64,000 nucleotides of DNA from Lytechinus variegatus. Taxonomy: Eukaryota > Echinodermata > Echinoidea > Temnopleuroida > Toxopneustidae. The notes beneath the pieces were generated by a model, which did no database searches, was not told the DNA's origin, and was given only the letters and a program-made list of their open reading frames with translations. The position numbers and the translations under genes are program-made. The stretch spans positions 1,984,001 to 2,048,000 of the forward strand of contig NC_054752.1 in NCBI RefSeq assembly GCF_018143015.1, in the 5' to 3' direction. Positions 11,700 to 23,369 of this stretch are shown here, piece by piece. Positions within the stretch are counted from its first letter, which is position 1. The number at the start of each line of letters is the position of its first letter.

Positions 11700-12766
11700 T
11701 TTAAACCTCGGTGTGTATATATTTGCTTATCCAAATCAAACGAATGTAATCATCACTTATCAATGTTTCGATGAAATATAAATAAGGTGCATCAATCTTT
11801 CCAATACGAATTACATTCAACTTCTCAACGGCGAGGAAATGAAATGACCTTATTCAAATTATCTTGAAGTTTAACGCTAATCATGAATAGCATCCTTGAT
11901 CAATGATGTAATTGCACAGAAAGTCGCTATGCTAATCGACTAAAATCATTAATTGCTCCTTTGCTACACCTTCTTCTCACAGTAACTTTCTAAGCATAGA
12001 ATCGGTTTGCTGTTCTGAAAATGAAACAGTGTCACTCGTACGAAATGAATTTATTCAGATCGGTGAGGTGTCCAATGTTTTTCAATGAAGCGACTTTTTG
12101 TTATTGCAACCGCGAATTGTTGGTTTTGATTCTACGGAAATTAATCAAGGGTAAATTTGGCGTAGGTGATGTTCGTGATGCACATGAACAGTGTCATATT
12201 ACGACAACCTTGGAGGAGAACAATTTCAAAACCTTTAAAAATAGAAATCCCAACAAAGTTTGTTTCGCCAATGAGCTGTCCAAGACTGAGTTAAAGGTCG
12301 GTTGCTGTCCTCTTATCGTTGTTGAACTAAACTGTTTAGTATTTCCAATATCAACATTCATCAACGAACCAGAAGATGAATTAATCATGAAGAATGACCA
12401 ATTTCAAAATATTGATCGCACCGTCAGAGAGCGTTATAACATCCCGAACTAAACGAGTGCCCTCTAAAATTCAAAATAGTTTGCCTCTAAATGAATATGT
12501 TGAGGCAAGAACTTCTCAGCGAGTAAAACGAGGAAAAGTTAATATGACAGGCTTGTTCCACAATAATTTTGTTGCTGGTTTTCCCCGTCACGGTGAAAGA
12601 TGTTTCCTCTTACCATGTTACCTCTTAATCTTCCAGAGACACTGAGCAATTTTGGCAAGGAAATCCGTCAGGTCGAATTACGATGCCACAAAGTAATGAA
12701 AATCTTCAGAAATCTTTCATTTTCTGATAAAGCGTAAAACTGCATAGACCTTTTATGATAGAAGAT
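11700..12766. other. 5' flank of the GPCR gene, no recognised gene
   Basis: This should hold the receptor promoter and any untranslated 5' exon, but I cannot place either. One open frame of 143 codons on the plus strand (12,021-12,452) has no recognisable domain. Confidence 0.35.
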
Positions 12767-13042
12767 CATGGGCGGAAATATCTTCCCATAGGCATTGGAC
12801 CAGGGGCGGATCCATGATTTTCCAGAAGGGGGGGGGGGCACATTTCCCCCGGATGATTGAACAAGCAAAAAGGGGGTTATCACATTCAAAGGGGAGGGGG
12901 CACACTTGGGATTTTTTTTTCCTATTACGAATTTTGAATGATGTATAATAGACCACAAATATTAGGGGGGCACTTGATATTGTGCCCCCCTTTCAAAATG
13001 GTAGGGGGACGCGCCCCTGTCCCCATGTGATTTCCGCCCATG
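12767..13042. mobile_element. hAT-like MITE, CATGGGCGGAAAT ends
   Basis: The left end CATGGGCGGAAAT is inverted at the right as ATTTCCGCCCATG. It is flanked by TAGAAGAT (12,759-12,766) and GAGAAGAT (13,043-13,050), an 8-bp target duplication with one difference. A second hAT-type end, CAGGGGCGGATCCATGATTT, sits inside at 12,791. The element at 39,532-39,799 is a relative in reverse orientation. Confidence 0.8.
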
Positions 13043-13049
13043 GAGAAGA

Positions 13050-14150
13050 TAATGTTATGTCGGCCATTCATTAATAATGACAGATCTCGAAGAGTGTGGC
13101 GAGGTGATAACTCTTTCTATTGGTTTTGTTAATATCAGAGACATCGCCATGGCAAGGTTGAAGGATTCTAATCAAAATCTTTTTTTTTAAATGCCCGTCA
13201 AATCACAATGGACAGCTTAGTGTTCTTTGTCGAGAATTACCGTGAACCGGAACAGCAGATCGTCTTCAGATTCTGAGCGGACGAAAAATTGCAATTATGT
13301 CGTTTGTCCAGAGTCACTGATGACCCTGCTGTCGATTAACTGATACACGACAAAGACTGCTTTGTCATGAAGGGTTTTTAACAATAGATTATCTACGTTC
13401 TAGAAAGCGCATGCGTAGTGGTTGAAAAAACTACCCAATGCCATACATGTACTCAGAGATATATCAAATTCTTCTCGAATTGGTAATCCATAGCGGATTT
13501 ATGACTGTTTGCAAAGTTTCGGATTGAAGTAAAATCCTTTTGAAAACCCACACTAACTGTCTTCTATGTAAAGGAACAAAACAATCTACTTTGTGATTAT
13601 GAGAGTTTTTCCGAACAATGAAGACAGGATGATGAGGATAGTCATTGACACTGATGTTATTTCCGCTGAAGAAAGTATTTGAAATGATGAAAAAGAAATT
13701 GCTGATGATAAAAAAAAATCCCACGCTGTCGCCAATATAATGATCCCAATCTCAACTCATTTGATTGATAACCTGTATGCGCACTTCCGATCATTCATCC
13801 GCTTTTGCTGGTATAGAGAATGAAAATAATATATGAGGGGGTGGGGGGGGGGGCTGAATCATTTTTCTAAGGACAGATTCGAAAGCGGACTCTCGTGTTG
13901 GAATACTCTCCCAAAGGCTGCTGTAAAGTCGACCTCTATAGCTGGTTTCCGGGGAGCAACATTGCCTATCATTCAGCAAATGTTGCCTCCCCCTCCCCTT
14001 AAGTTGCTGTAAGACTACACACGCACCACCCGAACATTGTACATAGCACACTGTATATAGTGCACCAAGAATCCTTAGGATCACCACATCACCTGAAACA
14101 CTGGCAGCACCTGACACAGCACAACTCTCTCCAGGGCAGTGTCTACGCTT
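13050..14150. other. No recognised feature
   Basis: Mixed-composition noncoding sequence with a G-run near 13,840. Short open frames have no recognisable domain. Confidence 0.35.
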
Positions 14151-14154
14151 TTTT

Positions 14155-14528
14155 ATGGAAGCAGGAGACCGTCAAAAACACGGATATACGTCGTGTCGTA
14201 ATTCAATTTACTACACGACGTAAATAATTACGTAGTGTAGTAATTCGAATTACTACACTACGTAATTATTTACGTCGTGTAGTAATTCGAATTACTACAC
14301 GACCTTAATTATTTGATGTAGCGACACTAATTCATTTAACGTCATGACATTAAATCGTTGGGCAGTAATTCGGAATTGCGTCGTGTATTAATTCGAATTA
14401 CTACACTACGTAATTATTTACGTCGTGTAGTAATTCGAATTACTACACTACGTAATTATTTACGTCGTGTAGTAAATTGAATTACGACACGACGTATATC
14501 CGTGTTTTTGACGGTCTCCTGCTTCCAT
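14155..14528. mobile_element. Palindromic element with 104-bp perfect terminal inverted repeats
   Basis: The first 104 bases, starting ATGGAAGCAGGAGACCGTCA, are the exact reverse complement of the last 104. The interior is built from smaller palindromic modules around TAATTCGAATTA, separated by ACGTAATTATTTACGT-like sequence; TAATTCGAATTACTACAC occurs several times. Flanks GCTTTTTT (14,147-14,154) and GCTTTTTG (14,529-14,536) match at 7 of 8 positions, suggesting a target duplication. There is no coding capacity. The identical arms suggest recent insertion or gene conversion between arms. Superfamily unknown. Confidence 0.92.
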
Positions 14529-14949
14529 GCTTTTTGGGACAGTACTTCTTCATGGTTCAAGGTTCAAATTGTAGGACATTATTTTTTCACGTGTGAAATG
14601 CTTTTACCAAAAGGAAGCATATGCATGCAAATACATCCCAAATAAAAAAACACCTATATCGCGTTATGTTCGTTTTTGTCTCGTTCACACTACATTGGGC
14701 TCTAGTTTTAGTGGCGAGTAGCGTTGAATAACACAATGAAAAGAGAACGATTATGATTGTGATTAGGCAATTTATGAGGGAACTTGTTGTATTCATGGTA
14801 ATATCGCTCATTTTCAGTTTCACTGCACTTGACAAAATAAATGATATACTTTTTACAACCAGAATAAGATACAACAGAACATACTCAGTAGCAGATGCCT
14901 TCCCTTTTCAAAATTTGTACCTTACAAAGATGTATAGAATTTGCTACCA

Positions 14950-15022
14950 TAAATGTTGAATGATGTCTAATAGACCACATATAGAAAGGGGACATTTGAT
15001 ATTGTGTGCTCCCTTTCAAAAC
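14950..15022. repeat. Fragment related to the 12,767 hAT-like MITE
   Basis: GTTGAATGATGTCTAATAGACC, shortened here to its shared core TGAATGATGT and AATAGACCACA, followed by CATTTGATATTGTG, parallels 12,930-13,000. The ends are missing. Confidence 0.6.
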
Positions 15023-15442
15023 TGAAATAATAAATCATAATTATTACCATACGCCACACGGCTCTAAAAATAAAACAACTTGGTTTCTACTCTGATCTGA
15101 TTTATACTTAACACAATTTGATTCTCCTTCTTAACAATAAGTGCGTAGGTTCTAAGGGGAAGTGGTCCCATTAATATCGCTTACCTAATTTTGGACCTAT
15201 TCGTCAGATGATATTTATTCATGAACCGAATAAATAGTAAGGTCTTGTTTTTATTTTGTTTTCGTTTGTTTGCTGTCTATATAATGCTTATGCAATAGAA
15301 GTGTAATATAAACATAATTGTATTGATCCGACCTTCTTATCTAGAAAAGGTTAAGAGTGACCATTTTATCCATCTTCATTTTTTTGATTCTTTGGAAAAT
15401 TACAATTTTTTATCATATAGGCCACAATTAATGCCACAATCA

Positions 15443-15510
15443 AATGCCGTAGAAATAAAATCGTAGATTTATGCTCCTCTTTAAATCTACGATTTTATCT
15501 CTACGGCATT
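15443..15510. repeat. Inverted repeat, 29-bp arms with one mismatch
   Basis: The left arm begins AATGCCGTAGAAATAAAATC and the right arm ends GATTTTATCTCTACGGCATT, around a loop of about 10 nt. It lies immediately left of the long AT dinucleotide run. Confidence 0.85.
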
Positions 15511-15526
15511 TTCTAAACTATTTGTT

Positions 15527-15627
<101 letters not shown>

Positions 15628-15629
15628 GT

Positions 15630-15768
15630 AAAGAAATGGATGAAGAGAACAATGGTAGGCGTAGCTTAAATCAAGGTTCCCCAGAGCTATCCACCCCTTG
15701 GAAAAATTGGTGATGCCGAAAAAATGTCTCTGCCGGGAATCTAACCCGGGCCCCCGGCTTTGAAAGCC

Positions 15769-15772
<4 letters not shown>
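15630..15772 (-). mobile_element. tRNA-derived SINE (same family as 59,463-59,615)
   Basis: Read on the minus strand, a tRNA-like box B (GGTTAGATTCCC) is followed by GGCATCACCAA, a short low-complexity stretch, GATAGCTCTGGGGAACCTTG and CGCCTACCATTGTTCTCTT. The copy at 59.5 kb has the same blocks in the same order and orientation. Confidence 0.75.
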
Positions 15773-15822
<50 letters not shown>

Positions 15823-15844
15823 TTCAAGATTATAGTTAAATGAA

Positions 15845-16233
15845 TTAAAGGTATTGTTTAAATTTGTGAGCAGCCGATTTAAAAAAATTCTCAAACCAAG
15901 ATAAACCATGTGTACAAGTGCATGTATTAGAACTAATAAACCCTGAAAACAACCATTATTGAGAATGAAAAGCTAAAACTACAAGGCAAACCCCGATTTT
16001 GTAAATAGGCATCTTATAGACACCTAAATAGTACACATAAGTGTATGGGATGAAATTAAGATGATGTTTCTGGTCACTTTATATTTCAATTTTTGAAGCA
16101 CTAAATAATGATTTTCGAACGCAATTTTTTCAGGGCTTCATTTTTGTAACATATCACAGACACAGGTGACAAGTGTGAACTTCTAGCTCAGATTTTTTAA
16201 AAGTCAAACCAATGTTAACCAATCACTTTAAGG
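15845..16233 (-). repeat. Dispersed ~390-bp repeat, copy B
   Basis: Reverse-complement copy of 2,955-3,350, for example GTGAGCAGCCGATTT, GTACACATAAGTGTATGGG and CCAATGTTAACCAATCACTT. The two copies are about 12.5 kb apart in inverted orientation, on either side of the receptor gene. Confidence 0.85.
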
Positions 16234-16315
16234 AATATTGGGGAGGCCCATGTGCATGGCAGATCCAGGTAGGAGGGTGGCACACCTTCCCCTTCGTAAC
16301 CTAAATTTAAAAAAA

Positions 16316-16735
16316 CGGAAAGAAAGGGAAGAGAGAGAGTGTGGGAACAAAAATAATGATAGAAAAGTGAATAAATAAAAATTGAAAGGATCGAGACAAG
16401 AAGATGAAAAGAAATGGACAGACTATTTGAAAAAAGGGGGAAAGAGGGAAAATGAGAAGGGGGAAGAAGGAAGGAAACGACAGAGAAAAAGAGGCAGAAT
16501 AAAGGCGAAGGGATAGAGTAAAGATTGAAAAGAGAGAGATAGAAGAAGGAAATGGAAAGGGGAAAATAAGAAAGAAAGAAAATGTGAAAAGGGACAATAA
16601 CAAGAACGGAATGAAGAGGAAATAAATGGATGAAAGAAAAAGCAAAAGAAGCAAAGATGATAAAACGGAGAGGACCAGGGGAAAGAAAAGAAAACTGGAG
16701 AAAAAATAAAAAAAGATAGCCTTTGTCCGAGGACG
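16316..16735. repeat. Homopurine-rich tract on the plus strand
   Basis: About 420 bases that are overwhelmingly A and G, with no simple repeating unit. The hydrophobic Phe/Leu/Ser frame on the other strand is a composition artefact. A similar tract lies at 51,005-51,500. Confidence 0.75.
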
Positions 16736-17249
16736 TAGTTTGATTTTATAAAAGGCAGGGCTCACTGAGATTTTTTGAAACTCCGTAAAGAAGAAGGATA
16801 AAAAATCCCCGTGGAGTTAGAAAGGACCTTTCTGATAGATTCAGGAGCCTTGTAAAAAAGGCAATTTAGGGGGAAAATGGGAAAAGTACAAAAAAAGATG
16901 AATGAAGAGTGGAAGAAAGAAACCGTGACAGAATGACCCTGCATCCACTAAGAAGATAACGAAGATGAAAAAAATTAAATATGAAGGACTGCAGGATCGA
17001 AACTGTGATATCAGTAGTTAATTTTTGAAAAAAATAATGTGAAGCTAGGTGCCTGAAAGCCTTCTCGCACCACAATGAGTTAGATTAGGACAGGAACTTG
17101 GACTAACATACGTGTAAGTGGACTCTCACTGGGGGCCGTAGCCCCAACGGGACAAAAAAGGGGTAAGAAGGGTCAAATAAAAGAATGAAATGAAGGGATG
17201 GGAAAAAGACGGAGTAACAATAAAGGAAGAGTGAATAAGATGAGCGGGA

Positions 17250-17740
17250 AAAATTGTCAAGTGTTAAACCTTCCAGGCCACTCTAATATGAAAATCCGCT
17301 TGTCATATATTGACAAGGATTAATACCTTGCATATGTATTGCATTTGAAGTCATAAAAATGTTAATTTCTTCGTTTTCCTGTCAGCATATGAACTTAAAT
17401 TCAAGCTTGCACTTCACGCCCGAATTATTTGTTTACTGAGCCATGAATTATATTGAAGTTTGTGCGTCTAAATAAACTTGTTTTGAAATTCAGTGTATGA
17501 ACATTTTCAACTCGATTGTTGTAAGGTCAGTACATAAAAAAAACTAGATCGCACTTCGCGCCCACATGACATGTGAATTCGATAACTTTTCCTATAAATT
17601 CATGAATTCAAACAGCGCTTGATATATCCCCTTTTCAGATCAGTAGATCAAAATGTTGAACGCGGCCTTAGCGCCTGCATTATTGGTTGAGTGATCATAT
17701 CGTATCGTATCATGTTTCTGAATCAAATGCTGCTTAGAAA
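17250..17740. repeat. Degraded array with the GCGCTTCGCGC-type core
   Basis: CTTGCACTTCACGCCCGAAT, TCGCACTTCGCGCCCACA and CGCGGCCTTAGCGCCTGCAT recur every 110-150 bases, with ATTATTTGTTTACTGAG-type text after the core. This is the same unit as in 24,950-25,660, in the same orientation and more decayed. Confidence 0.6.
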
Positions 17741-17749
17741 GAAATTTTG

Positions 17750-18480
17750 CAGGTCGAAAGAAAAAATAACTCATTTTTATCACTCCTAGATGAGAAATCG
17801 CCATAGGTACTGTACAAACGAGAGTAAGGGGGGTGCATTCTTTGAGTATTTTTGGCTGGGGAATGGCCCTGAACGTCTTGCATTTATGTTGGTTTTTGTG
17901 GAGGGTTGTCTTCTTGGTCTTATTCTTCTTTATTCAGTGGACCTGTGATTAACGAAACTTGCGGCGATGAAAAATTAATTAAAATACAAACGAGTATGCT
18001 TTTCAAAACACAAGTCAATAATGTTAGTGCACCATCGGGTTCTGCAAATAAAATATCAAACAATGCTCTTTGCATGATCGAGTGTGGTCGTGTATCAGTC
18101 GATGGGCAGTCATGTACAGTCCAGTAACAATCGAAAATCGTCGTCAATCATTTTTTAGCGGTCGAGTAATTAATGAAATCGGGCCTTTTTTGGACAAAGA
18201 AGATCGAGAACCAATCGTGTAGCATTCGGGTATAAATCGAGATGATTGGGAAATGGGCATTTGGAGAAATCCATCCCGATTGAAACTGGACTCCTGCACG
18301 TCTCGATTAACTCGAACCTTCCTCGATGACTACTCGAGCGGTTTCAGCTCGGGCTTCCTATTCTATTTTTGCTATTATTTCAAAAATTATCGGGTAGATA
18401 GCAGGAACAACACCGATCAAAGTAGACCGACCACGGGTATCCTTGCCAACCGAGACCGATCTCGCCAAAACTGCTTGATC
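17750..18480. other. No recognised feature
   Basis: Noncoding sequence containing TCGAG-rich stretches near 18,230-18,480. I see nothing I can name. Confidence 0.35.
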
Positions 18481-18486
18481 TGGTTT

Positions 18487-18660
18487 GAGCGAGTTGATCT
18501 AGGGAGTGTTTCATCAACATTTTCATCCGACAAGTTGTCAGATCTGACATCTTTCTCTGACGTTGATTGGCTGAGAGGCACTGTTCCTATGGTAACTGTC
18601 GGATAAAAGGGGACTTGTCGGATAAAACGTCAGACAAGTCCTTTCATGAAACGCCCCCCT
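18487..18660. mobile_element. Foldback element, CCTTTCATGAAACG family, copy 2
   Basis: The left end GGGAGTGTTTCATCAAC and the right end CCTTTCATGAAACGCCCCCC are inverted. Inside, CCGACAAGTTGTCAG pairs with CGTCAGACAAGTC. It is a fuller copy of 4,170-4,360. Confidence 0.75.
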
Positions 18661-18898
18661 GAATAGCAGTGTGAACCGAGAATTACACGAGTACCTCAGT
18701 TCGCGGATCAGACTCCGCTCACTGGGCATGCAAGAAAAATTTGAATTTCATGAAACGCGCGCTAATTGCTGGGGCAGACTTAACTTCGTGTTCACAAAGA
18801 GACATACTTGCCGAGTCTGCTCCGGCTCACGGGTCTGATTCTATTTCTTTGGCGGAACAAAAAAATGTCATGTCTGCACCGCGAGCCGGGGCAAGTTT

Positions 18899-19980
18899 CA
18901 GGGGCGGATCCAGCTTTCGCTAATATGGGGGGGCCTGAAAAATATTTTCATCAACATTTTTTTCGATTGGCCGCGGCTATAATCTGATTTTTGTTGGTTT
19001 TTCAAGGGGTAGTCCGAACTAAAGACTGAAGTTTTAAGTATATGTTAGTTTTTATTGTTATGAACAAGATAAGGTATCACGTGTGGTCTTAATATATAAT
19101 GCGAGTGCGAAGTGCGAGCTCAAATTCTTTGATATTTTATGTCCTTAGACCTGAAGATTCTGAGGAGATTTTATAATCATGAAAAAAGATAAGTATCCAA
19201 CTAACAATGCGAACACGACGCGCGAGCCGAAATTTTATTACAGTAACGTGAAAAAGGGGACTCAATTGGGACTGTTTTTTAGTGATAAATGAAGAGGATA
19301 CAAGTATCACCAATTAAATAATGAGAGTGCGGAGAGCGAGCTCAAAATTTTTGATATTCCGACCTGAAAAATGGACAGTCTAAGCGCGTTTTTATTTAAG
19401 TAAAAAACAAACTGTATGTCTCAATTAATTAAATGCGAGCGCGAAGCACAAGCTTAATTTTTTGATATAGTGACATGATGAAGGAGCATTTTGATTTTTT
19501 TTGTAAGAAATACCAGAGGATAGGTAACTCACAGATCAAACAGTGCGAGCGCGCAGCGCGAGCTGAACATTATGAAATATAGGCCTATTAAAAATTGGTT
19601 TAAATTAAACAAAATAATGAAAGCTTGATGTGCGAGCTAAAATATTGTGTGCAAATTGATTTCAGAACTTGATATATTAGTGCCATTTAATCCTCTTGAA
19701 TGGGATTCATTATACAGGAATGCGAGCGCGAAGCGCGAGCGAGTTTTTTGTATAACGTATATTTTTTCAAATTCTTTCCCTCACCTTTTTTTGTTTCCTT
19801 TCGGGGTCGGGCCGGCCGTTACGAGGCTGTAAAAACATATCGTTGATATGATACCTCTTTCTTACTTTTCTTTCTATTTTTCATAATTTCTATCATGTTA
19901 AAGAGTACACTTTTTTCTGCAGGTTTTCAAAAAATAGGGGTGGGCTGGGCCGGCTCGGCCCCCTCCTGGATTCGTGCCTG
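18899..19980. mobile_element. Nonautonomous hAT-like element carrying a GCGAGCGCGAAGCGCGAGC array
   Basis: The left end CAGGGGCGGATCCAG matches the inverted right end CTGGATTCGTGCCTG. Inside, seven variants of AATGCGAGCGCGAAGCGCGA appear near 19,098, 19,205, 19,318, 19,430, 19,540, 19,628 and 19,720, about 90-113 bp apart, mostly followed by GAGCT(C)AAA. No transposase frame is present. The immediate flanks do not match, so a target duplication is not confirmed; a 21-bp near-repeat (18,873-18,893 and 20,027-20,047) brackets it instead. Confidence 0.75.
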
Positions 19981-20499
19981 ACTTTATTTATCTCGTTTAC
20001 ATGTGTAAAAAAGAGCGCCTGTCGGATCTGCGCCGCGAGCCGGGGCAGCATGTAATAACGGTACAAATGAGAAAAAAACTTCAGCTATCTGTTATCTTCG
20101 AAAAACCAGCTGATTAGCGAGTTAAACTCGATATTCATTATTGGCAAATCCACCCAAAAGTGCAAGTTACTATCCATTTCATTACTAGACCCTATTAGTC
20201 AATGTTCCCCAAATTGGTCGTGGTCTGAAGGATATTAAAACAAAAATGTCTTTTTCGATGAATTTCCCGACTTTTAAATCAAAATATAATTCGATAGGGT
20301 TCCCAATCAAAATATTGTATACGTGTAGTTTTGTCTTGTTTAAAAAGAAGACTGATCTTGTCAAGAACATAAAACATATAGCAAGTGCTGAAACGGCAAA
20401 ATAGAAATAAAAACATTATCGAGAGAGGGCGCTAGATCCAACTATTCTTCGAGGCAGTCGGATGAATATACCTCTTTATAGCATTTTACTAGCTAGAAA

Positions 20500-20830
20500 A
20501 TATATATACAGTATTCCTAAATAATGGAACTTCCTCTCTAATAATATTACAGACAGTGTCTCCTTGAATGCATTTAACCATTAACTCAAACACTTCTTGC
20601 TCAATTCTCACGATTCCTCGCAACTGAATTAATATTTCATTTTTTGAAGAACTTGGTTGTCTCATCCTTTATCTTTTCTTTTTTATTTATTCATTTTTTG
20701 TCCTTTTTCTTTATCATTATGAGTTGTTTGGATCGTTTCTTTTTCTGCTTCTTATTTTCTGCTCATTTCTGAAAATAATCTGACAACATAATCTTTTCTT
20801 TTAATAAGAACTTACATGTTTAAAACTCCA
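20500..20830 (+). mobile_element. 3' end of a degraded CR1/L2-like LINE
   Basis: Around 20,511-20,590 the plus strand translates to a decayed WNFLSNNITDSVSLNAFN, the motif that ends the reverse-transcriptase protein in CR1/L2-type LINEs (WNSLPSxI...S...FK). It is followed by an AT-rich 3' UTR. It has in-frame stops and is far too short to be functional. Confidence 0.6.
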
Positions 20831-21399
20831 AGCTACACACAGTTAAAAAATACATTGCCACTTTACCATAACACTGGAACTAATCATGACTTAAAGGGAT
20901 GCTCCGAGCTGAAAATAATATGATTTAAAGATATAAAGAAAAATAAGATAAACAAACACTGAAAATTTGATCAAAATCGGACAACGAATAACAAAGTAAT
21001 GGCATTTTAAATGTTTGCATTATTCCGGCGAAATAATGTAGTTAGGCACGTTTTCATGAATATTCAATCTGTAAATTGATTATGTCATATGTCCACTTGT
21101 TATTTTGTATCTTATTATATGAAATTAGATTTGTTCATTTTTTCTACCAAAAACTGAAAAATAAATGGATTGACAGCTGATAAAGTGCTTTAGTTATTCA
21201 TTGCTGCACCTTATTCAGACCTTGTCTCAATTGCTTAATATAAATTATTTATTCGATTTGCTATAGGGATCCACGCTCTACAAGCAATGCGTTTTAGTGG
21301 ATCACCTCATTTCCATATACGCTTTTTTATTACTATTTACACAAGCTTTTGTTATATAATTATGCTAAGTTAATTTTTTTTTTCAATTTGTTTCCCCTC

Positions 21400-22960
21400 C
21401 ACAGGGATTTTATTATTATTCAAACATAACAAGATATCTTTTCAATGACAAATCAAATTAATAACAACGAAATACAGTACAACAGTAATTGCAACAAATT
21501 ATATAAACTGAACTGTCAGGTTCACATAATAGTAAACAATTTAAGAAACAAGCGAGGAGTAAATGAACAATAATATTCATATGTATAATTGTACATGGAA
21601 AGGGAACTGAACAGATCACCTCATGTAAACATGGCACGTAATTGAAACCATTTCTCTGTAAACTTTACCATTTTACAATTTGACTCTGCGATATATTTTT
21701 CATTCTTGAAATAATTCTGAAGTTCAAATTTGATATTATCAAAAACAGGTAATTGATGTTTTACTCTGGAAGTGTAAATCATTAGCCGTATCACTATCAA
21801 TAAACAATTTAATGCATGATTACTTGAACCTCTTAAGCCAAATAATTTTTCTTTATTACAGAAAGATATTCTATTTCCAGTTTTAAGAAATATCCATTGC
21901 TCAAACTTGTCCCATATATGTTTGATACATGTACATTCACAAAGTACATGAGTGACTGTTTCACGGTGTACATTACAAAAAGTACATTCTTTTTGTTGAG
22001 CTAAATTAATTTTAAACAATATTTCATTTGTATATAAAATGCGTTGCATATTATTTTGAACTGAAACCAACGTAAATTCACATCGGTAGTACAACTGAAT
22101 CCAATAGAGCAATACGACTGCCATTGCTTGTCATTCATATCGAATATACACTTCCACTTAAGAAAACTTTTACACTCCACTTTTCTTTTTAAGAATCGTA
22201 TAGATGTGTGAACAACCTTTATCATATTTCATAACAGGTGCTGTTGTATCAGGGATAATAGGTTCTTGGAACTTGCTAAAGTGTGTGCCATTGCTAAAAC
22301 CGTCTCTTATAGCATCACATAATCCACGGTAAAAAGAAAATTTATTTGAACATTGTATTTTTCCTGAAGGTCATTCAAAGAGAGGAAAATGCCATGTACA
22401 CCTAAAATATCATTAACAAAACGAACACCCCTATTATTTAGAGATCTACTGTGAATTGAGCTATTACCTATTTTGATAAAATCATTGTTCCATAAGGGTT
22501 GGCAAGGTATATCATTACAGTGCATAGATAACAGTGTGCTATACGCTAAGAACATTTCTTTCCAAAATTAAGTATTTTTAATTTCGTGTGCCAGTCTAAA
22601 AAAATAGCTATTTCCCATATAAAGATCCAAGTTTTGAGTTTTATGCAAAAAAGACTGGAGAAGACAAATAATATTACCGTCAATGGAACCGTTTATCATT
22701 TTTTTCATCCAAGAAATTTTCAATGACTGGCAATGCAGATTTATGTCTATCATTTTTACTCCACCTTCAGAATAACTCTGAGACATTTGATTTCTACTTA
22801 CTTTATCTGGTTTCTCTCCCCATATGAATCTATGAAATTGGGAATTTACATCTTTTAGAAATAACTCACTTGGATTCGGGAGAGAAAGAATTAAGTAGTT
22901 CAATTTAGACACAAACAATGACTTGACAACCGTAACTCTACAATGACTTGACAACCGTAA
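21400..22960 (-). mobile_element. 5'-truncated LINE, L1/Tx1-like clade, C-terminal reverse-transcriptase region
   Basis: Three minus-strand open segments (22,954-22,568, 22,555-22,307, 22,124-21,621), in frames separated by shifts and stops, read as one decayed protein end. Diagnostic segments are VVKSLFVSKLNYLILSLPNP and FHRFIWGEKPDKVSRNQM, then GGVKMIDI, LWNNDFIKIG, and a CxxC zinc-knuckle-like CTFCNVHRETVTHVLCEC. This layout is typical of the region after the polymerase domain in L1/Tx1 LINEs. The endonuclease and polymerase core are absent. It is dead, and inserted within the foldback element 20,893-23,352. Confidence 0.85.
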
Positions 22961-22990
22961 CTCTACAATGACTTGACAACCGTAACTCTT
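22921..22990. repeat. 25-bp tandem repeat, nearly 3 units, at the LINE 5' junction
   Basis: ACTTGACAACCGTAACTCTA plus CAATG repeats at 22,921, 22,946 and 22,971 with almost no differences. The repeated unit is part of the LINE coding sequence (it encodes RVTVVKS), so the duplication arose in or after the insertion. Confidence 0.9.
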
Positions 22991-23369
22991 AAAATTGATT
23001 TTGTATTCGTACTTTGATTTGTATTTGTATTTTATTTATATTTGTTATAGAAATGAAAATAAACTTTTTGAATCTTGAAACTTGACTCAGCATTCACAAA
23101 TGTATGAAAAATGAAAGAATTATGATTTCACGTAATAACATAAGGACAAAGGAAAGTGGGGATGTTACATAATCATTCCACCTAATGAATATTCAGATGA
23201 TGTGCATGCATGTATACATATTTTCACAAAATAAAGCTGGACTTAAAACTTCAATAATTTTGCTATTTGTTATCAGACTTTGATGACATTTTCAGCAATT
23301 GCTCATTGAATTTTATTCTATAAAATATTTTTAGCCCGGAGTAACCCTCTAAGATACAAACTGATTGTT

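Larger units (their letters stand above)
20893..23352. mobile_element. Foldback MITE (AAAGGGATGCTCCGAGCT ends) split by later insertions
   Basis: The left end AAAGGGATGCTCCGAGCTGA and the right end TTTTTAGCCCGGAGTAACCC are inverted and match the ends of 831-1116. The left arm (to about 21,230) has ATCAAAATCGGACAACGAAT; the right arm (about 23,090-23,352) has the pairing text ATCAGACTTTGATGAC. Between them lie a LINE fragment and its tandem junction. A decayed right half also occurs at 38,590-38,895. Confidence 0.7.

Noticed and set aside
12021-12452. 143-codon plus-strand open frame next to the receptor start
   Set aside because: No recognisable domain, signal or splice context, and AT-rich DNA gives such frames by chance. 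It is left as unassigned sequence.
16307-16765. 152-codon hydrophobic frame on the minus strand
   Set aside because: It is the complement of a homopurine tract and consists of Phe, Leu, Ser, Pro and Ile only.
19000-19800. CRISPR-like or rRNA-spacer array from the evenly spaced GCG-rich cores
   Set aside because: Unit spacing varies from 90 to 113 bp, spacers are alike, and the array lies inside a transposon with terminal repeats.
20022-20047. Target duplication for the 18,899-19,980 element from the 21-bp flanking near-repeat
   Set aside because: It does not abut the terminal repeats and is too long for hAT; it may reflect an older host repeat or a larger composite.
22921-22990. CRISPR-like array
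   Set aside because: The units are directly adjacent with no spacers, and the window is animal DNA.
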